The position numbers and the translations under genes are program-made. A stretch of 9,457 bases of DNA from Candidatus Bathyarchaeota archaeon. GTDB lineage: Archaea; Thermoproteota; Bathyarchaeia; Bathyarchaeales; Bathyarchaeaceae. The stretch's first letter is position 1. Every line of letters starts with the position of its first letter. The notes under the pieces were generated by a model. It was not told where the DNA came from. It did no database searches and saw nothing but the letters and a program-made list of their open reading frames with translations. The stretch covers positions 944,564-954,020 of the forward strand of contig CP070828.1 in NCBI GenBank assembly GCA_020344715.1, read 5' to 3'. This document shows positions 6,698-9,457 of the stretch, one piece after another.

Positions 6698-7579
6698 TCA
6701 CCTCGCTTTATGGGTTGAGTATTCAACTGCTCCATCAGCGTTGATGCGAGCGGTAGCCCTTCTAGCTGCCCAACACTGATAGGCAACGCCAACTGGGTAT
6801 GAGGCTGGGTGTCGATGCGCGTATTCAACGTTGACTCCTAGCACTGTGAACTTGCCGCCAAGTCCCATTGGTCCGATTCCCGTTGAATTCGCAGCTTCAT
6901 AGAGCTCCTTCTCTAGCTTTCTCAGGTCTGGATTTAGATTAGGTTGGTTAAGTGGTCTCAGGAGTGCCTTTTTAGCCAGTTTCATAGCTATGTCTGCTCC
7001 TCCTCCAACACCGACTCCTAAGGTATTCGGTGGACAAGGCTTGGCTCCAGCTTTTATGACGGCGTCTATCACAAATTTCTTCAAGCCTTTGATGCCTTCG
7101 CCAGGAGTTATCATGCCCAAAGCTGAGACGTTTTCTGAGCCTCCGCCTTTGGGGAGAGCTGTGATTTCAATACTGTCTCCATCTGTGATTTCCCAGTGTA
7201 CGAACGGGATGAACCTTCCGGTATTGTCCCCCGAGTTTTTCCGAGTGAGCGGATCCACCGCGTTCGGGCGCAGCGGCACTTCTTCTGTTGCTCTCTTGGT
7301 TGCGCGGCGCAACGCGGCTTCAACCTTCTCTAAGCCTCTGGCTTGAGCGCCAGCTTTCACATAGAATATGATGGTGCCAGTATCTTGGCAGATCGGCGTA
7401 TTCAGTTTTTCAGCAAATTCGATGTTGGTCAATATCGCTTTCAGGTTAACCTTTCCTGCTTCGCTTGTTTCTTCTTCGTAGGCTCGTTGAAGAGCCTCTT
7501 TTACATCACTTGGCAATCTGATGACCGCCTGCTTCAAGAGGTTAAAAGCTACGTCTTCAATAGTGTCCTGAATCTCCAA
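6698..7579 (-). CDS. Fumarate hydratase, class I, alpha subunit
   Basis: This 293-residue subunit carries the oxygen-sensitive [4Fe-4S] cluster of the split class I fumarase, a step of central carbon metabolism (TCA cycle or its reverse). Three cysteines stand where family members hold the cluster: C64 in CQDTG, C182 in [12 protein letters not shown] and C269 in YQCWAARRA. Other conserved blocks are LPKGGGSEN (142-150) and GIGPMGLGG (234-242). The length matches the family. Translation starts at TTG 7579, supported by a strong GGAGG (7591-7587) 7 nt upstream and by normal N-terminal sequence. The beta gene follows at once. It is divergent from radA. The tartrate dehydratase alternative applies here too. 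Confidence 0.93.
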   Translation of the reverse strand: MEIQDTIEDVAFNLLKQAVIRLPSDVKEALQRAYEEETSEAGKVNLKAILTNIEFAEKLNTPICQDTGTIIFYVKAGAQARGLEKVEAALRRATKRATEEVPLRPNAVDPLTRKNSGDNTGRFIPFVHWEITDGDSIEITALPKGGGSENVSALGMITPGEGIKGLKKFVIDAVIKAGAKPCPPNTLGVGVGGGADIAMKLAKKALLRPLNQPNLNPDLRKLEKELYEAANSTGIGPMGLGGKFTVLGVNVEYAHRHPASYPVGVAYQCWAARRATARINADGAVEYSTHKAR

Positions 7580-7586
7580 TACGTTT

Positions 7587-7591
7587 CCTCC
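7587..7591 (-). promoter_or_regulatory. Ribosome binding site GGAGG deciding a TTG start
   Basis: GGAGG on the minus strand lies 7 nt before the TTG at 7579. It justifies the rare start codon of the fumarase alpha gene. Confidence 0.6.
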
Positions 7592-7619
7592 ACGAAGAGC
7601 ATAGGAATTGAAATCTCAA

Positions 7620-7628
7620 CCTTATACC
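7620..7628 (-). promoter_or_regulatory. TATA box of the fumarase operon
   Basis: Read on the minus strand, this is GGTATAAGG, preceded by an A-run (AAAAAA). It places the transcription start near 7600 and gives a leader of about 20 nt that includes the GGAGG site. Confidence 0.5.
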
Positions 7629-7713
7629 TTTTTTGTTCTGCCTCTTCTTCGGATGACACATTTCAGTTTCAGCTGGCACTCTCACGGAATGTTTTATCTC
7701 GGCGTACGTGCAA

Positions 7714-7722
7714 CTTAAATAC
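7714..7722 (+). promoter_or_regulatory. TATA box of radA
   Basis: CTTAAATAC matches the archaeal TATA pattern. It predicts a start near 7743 and a leader of about 23 nt before ATG 7766. It lies about 90 bp from the divergent fumarase TATA box, so the two promoters share a 186-bp intergenic region. Confidence 0.5.
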
Positions 7723-7765
7723 AAATTCTAGCCAAATCACTTGCAGTTTGTTGAAGGGCACAATA

Positions 7766-8773
7766 ATGGATGTGGGAGAGGAAGCGGAAACTCAGAAGCG
7801 GAAATATGAGTATTTAGAAGATCTTCCTGGGGTAGGTCCTGCAACTGCACAGAAAATGCGGGAGTTAGGCTTTAACACAGTTGAATCTCTAGGCACTGCT
7901 GCGGCACGGGAGCTGGAATCCGCAGGGATTGGTGAAAAAAAGGCCTTAGAAATCATTAGAGCCGCTCGATCGTCGCTCTCGCTTTCGTTTGTACGTGCTG
8001 ACGAGCTATTGAAACTACGTCAAAGCGTGCTACGTTTAGGCACTGGAAGCAAAGCCCTCGATGAGCTCCTGGGTGGGGGATTGGAGACCCAAACGATTAC
8101 AGAGTTCTATGGCGAATATGGAAGCGGCAAAAGCCAAGTGTGCCATCAGCTTTGCGTGAATGTGCAGCTGCCTCATGGACAAGGAGGATTGGACGGTGGC
8201 GTTCTCTACGTCGACACTGAAAACACCTTTCGAACAGAACGTATCGTGCAGATGGCCAAAAATCTCGGTCTGGACCCTGAAAGCGTGGTGAAAAACATCA
8301 TTGTGGCTGAAGCCTACACCTCGGATCATCAGATGTTTCTTTTGGAAAAATCTGACAGCGTCATAAAAGAGAACAATATTCGCCTAATCATCGTAGACTC
8401 GCTTACTTCTCATTTCAGAAGCGAATACATTGGTAGAGAGATGCTGGCTTCGAGACAGCAGAAGCTTAACAAGCATATGCACAGGCTCATTCGTTTAGCT
8501 CGAGCTTTCAACACGGCTGCGGTTGTAACAAATCAGGTAATGGCTAAACCAGATGTTTTCTTTGGAAATGCGGTGCATCCAATTGGGGGTCATGTCGTAG
8601 GACATACTAGTCACACTAGAGTTTTCCTGCGTAAGTCGGCTCGAGGACCAGTACGAATCGCACGTCTGGTTTCGAGTGTCTACCTGCCCGAGGGCGAACG
8701 CGTGTTCAAGATTACGGAAAATGGAATTGAAGACATAAGTGAAGATGAGGAACCAACACACAGAAGGCGATAG
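7766..8773 (+). CDS. radA: DNA repair and recombination protein RadA
   Basis: This is the archaeal RecA/Rad51 recombinase, 335 residues, which forms filaments on single-stranded DNA and drives strand exchange in homologous repair. The N-terminal helix-hairpin-helix domain ([19 protein letters not shown], 17-35) rules out RadB, which lacks it. FVRA (75-78) occupies the position of the FxxA polymerisation motif. Walker A is GEYGSGKSQ (116-124; many family members have T where S123 stands here), Walker B is LIIVD (207-211), and the DNA-binding L2 region follows TNQVMAKPD (255-263). The same frame runs open upstream to 7343, but that stretch is antisense to the fumarase alpha gene and lies before the radA promoter, so ATG 7766 is the start. 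The ribosome binding site is weak (GAAGGG, 7753-7758). The gene is followed after 8 bp by the unrecognised gene at 8782. Confidence 0.96.
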   Translation: MDVGEEAETQKRKYEYLEDLPGVGPATAQKMRELGFNTVESLGTAAARELESAGIGEKKALEIIRAARSSLSLSFVRADELLKLRQSVLRLGTGSKALDELLGGGLETQTITEFYGEYGSGKSQVCHQLCVNVQLPHGQGGLDGGVLYVDTENTFRTERIVQMAKNLGLDPESVVKNIIVAEAYTSDHQMFLLEKSDSVIKENNIRLIIVDSLTSHFRSEYIGREMLASRQQKLNKHMHRLIRLARAFNTAAVVTNQVMAKPDVFFGNAVHPIGGHVVGHTSHTRVFLRKSARGPVRIARLVSSVYLPEGERVFKITENGIEDISEDEEPTHRRR

Positions 8774-8781
8774 CGCTGCCG

Positions 8782-9345
8782 ATGCCTTCAATCTACGTCA
8801 CCAGATTTTTCCAACTCGTCACCGCTAGACGATTTGCGCAAGCAGAACGTGTGCTTCTTCGGTTAAGACAAAAAATATCAAGAACAGAATGGAACACCGG
8901 ATATTTCCAAGCTCTCAGAGGTATGCTTCTCGCTCAAAAAACCAATGACGATCGATATGTTTTCCTTTCGAACGCGAACTTCAAGAACCACAATGAACTG
9001 CAGAAGTATAGACGAGAGTTTTTGAGACAGGCCAGAAACAAGCTTCATGCGGACTATGACCGAGGCTACTTCGCCGCGTGGGCGAGCTACATGCGAGTTC
9101 TTGCCAAACTGGAGTTCCCCACTGAAAAGACAGAAAGCAAAATCTCCAAGAAGAAAGAGGCACAAACTAGGGTAAAACCCGAGAAGAAAGTCCCGGAAAA
9201 AACAAAAGAAAGGGCAGAGATAGCGAAGAGAAAAGAAGAGGCGAAAAAAACAATAGTCGAACCAGCGAAGAGCCGAATCGAGCCTACAGAGAGCGACGAA
9301 GAAATCGAGCGCAGGCAAAGAACTCTTTTCGAATTTTCCAAATGA
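8782..9345 (+). CDS. Unrecognised RadA-linked protein with C-terminal PIP-box-like motif
   Basis: I do not recognise this 187-residue protein as a named family. Residues 1-111 look like a compact helical domain rich in aromatic and basic residues (MPSIYVTRFF; QAERVLLRLRQKI; GYFQALRGMLLAQK; GYFAAWASYMRVLAKLEF). Two similar GYF-A segments (40-50 and 95-108) hint at an internal helical repeat. Residues 112-177 are Lys/Glu-rich with Pro and no obvious hydrophobic core, probably disordered. The chain ends in QRTLFEFSK (179-187), which matches the PCNA-interacting pattern Q-x-x-L-x-x-F in its usual place at the extreme C-terminus. ATG 8782 lies 8 bp after the radA stop with no strong binding site, so translation is probably coupled to radA. 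Cotranscription suggests a role in recombination or replication repair. The function is inferred from context and the motif only. Confidence 0.8.
   Translation: MPSIYVTRFFQLVTARRFAQAERVLLRLRQKISRTEWNTGYFQALRGMLLAQKTNDDRYVFLSNANFKNHNELQKYRREFLRQARNKLHADYDRGYFAAWASYMRVLAKLEFPTEKTESKISKKKEAQTRVKPEKKVPEKTKERAEIAKRKEEAKKTIVEPAKSRIEPTESDEEIERRQRTLFEFSK
9316..9342 (+). other. PIP-box-like coding segment (QRTLFEFSK)
   Basis: This covers the last nine codons of the gene behind radA. Q179, L182 and F185 occupy the conserved PIP positions; the usual second aromatic is replaced by S186. Archaeal clamp-binding peptides such as the one ending the replication factor C large subunit have a similar TLF-[DE]-F core. 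Confidence 0.5.
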
Positions 9346-9457
9346 CCCACCGAAGCTGATGGCGCAGAATTGACAACTAGAGATTGCACGCGCTCAGAGC
9401 CTATGGGAAAACCACAAAACTCTCTTGCGAAAGATGGAATAGCATGAAGTTATATTA

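Noticed and set aside
7343..7765. In-frame 141-residue N-terminal extension of RadA
   Set aside because: It is antisense to the fumarase alpha gene and crosses both divergent promoters, its sequence is unlike RadA, and the normal RadA N-terminus begins at 7766.
8878..9389. Overlapping minus-strand frames rich in Phe and Ser
   Set aside because: They are the mirror of the Lys/Glu-rich coding tail on the plus strand, as A/G-rich codons read as Phe/Ser/Leu in reverse.
9346..9457. Right-end intergenic stretch with a short ATG frame at 9403
   Set aside because: The frame closes after 14 codons. Nothing else supportable is visible beyond an AT-rich end (GTTATATTA) that could be part of a promoter for a gene outside the window.

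Overview
The window is archaeal chromosomal DNA. The evidence is a RadA recombinase with its N-terminal helix-hairpin-helix domain, a small archaeal-type PRC-barrel protein, a two-subunit iron-sulfur fumarase, TATA-like boxes about 25 bp before likely transcription starts, and GGTGA/GGAGG ribosome binding sites. The mix of genes (PadR-controlled ABC exporters, RadA, split fumarase) and the mid-range GC content fit the Thermoproteota, perhaps Bathyarchaeia. That placement is inference; no rRNA or tRNA gene is present to confirm it.

Layout: (1) Bases 196-777 (+) encode a small polytopic membrane protein with the four motifs of PrsW-type intramembrane proteases. (2) Bases 914-1198 (+) encode a PRC-barrel protein. 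(3) Convergent to these, on the minus strand, is a tight five-gene operon read from 5918 down to 1285: PadR regulator, MacB/LolD-type ATPase, MacB/FtsX-type permease, DrrA-type ATPase and DrrB-type ABC-2 permease. Its genes overlap or lie 0-24 bp apart, and a perfect inverted repeat sits between its TATA box and its first gene. (4) Next comes a two-gene fumarase operon on the minus strand (alpha 7579-6698, then beta 6692-6093). (5) Divergent from fumarase is radA (7766-8773, +), followed 8 bp later by an unrecognised gene (8782-9345, +).

How the genes work together: the five-gene block looks like a self-regulated export module in which one PadR repressor controls two mechanistically different ABC transporters. 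The DrrA-type ATPase carries a striking Met/Gly-rich insertion (14 Met in 44 residues) inside its C-terminal accessory domain. The two fumarase subunits together form one [4Fe-4S] hydratase. The gene behind radA encodes a helical domain, a charged and probably disordered linker, and a final QRTLFEF that matches a PCNA-interacting (PIP) box. I consider this the most interesting observation, because it suggests a sliding-clamp-tethered partner of RadA. No CRISPR array, insertion sequence or RNA gene was seen.
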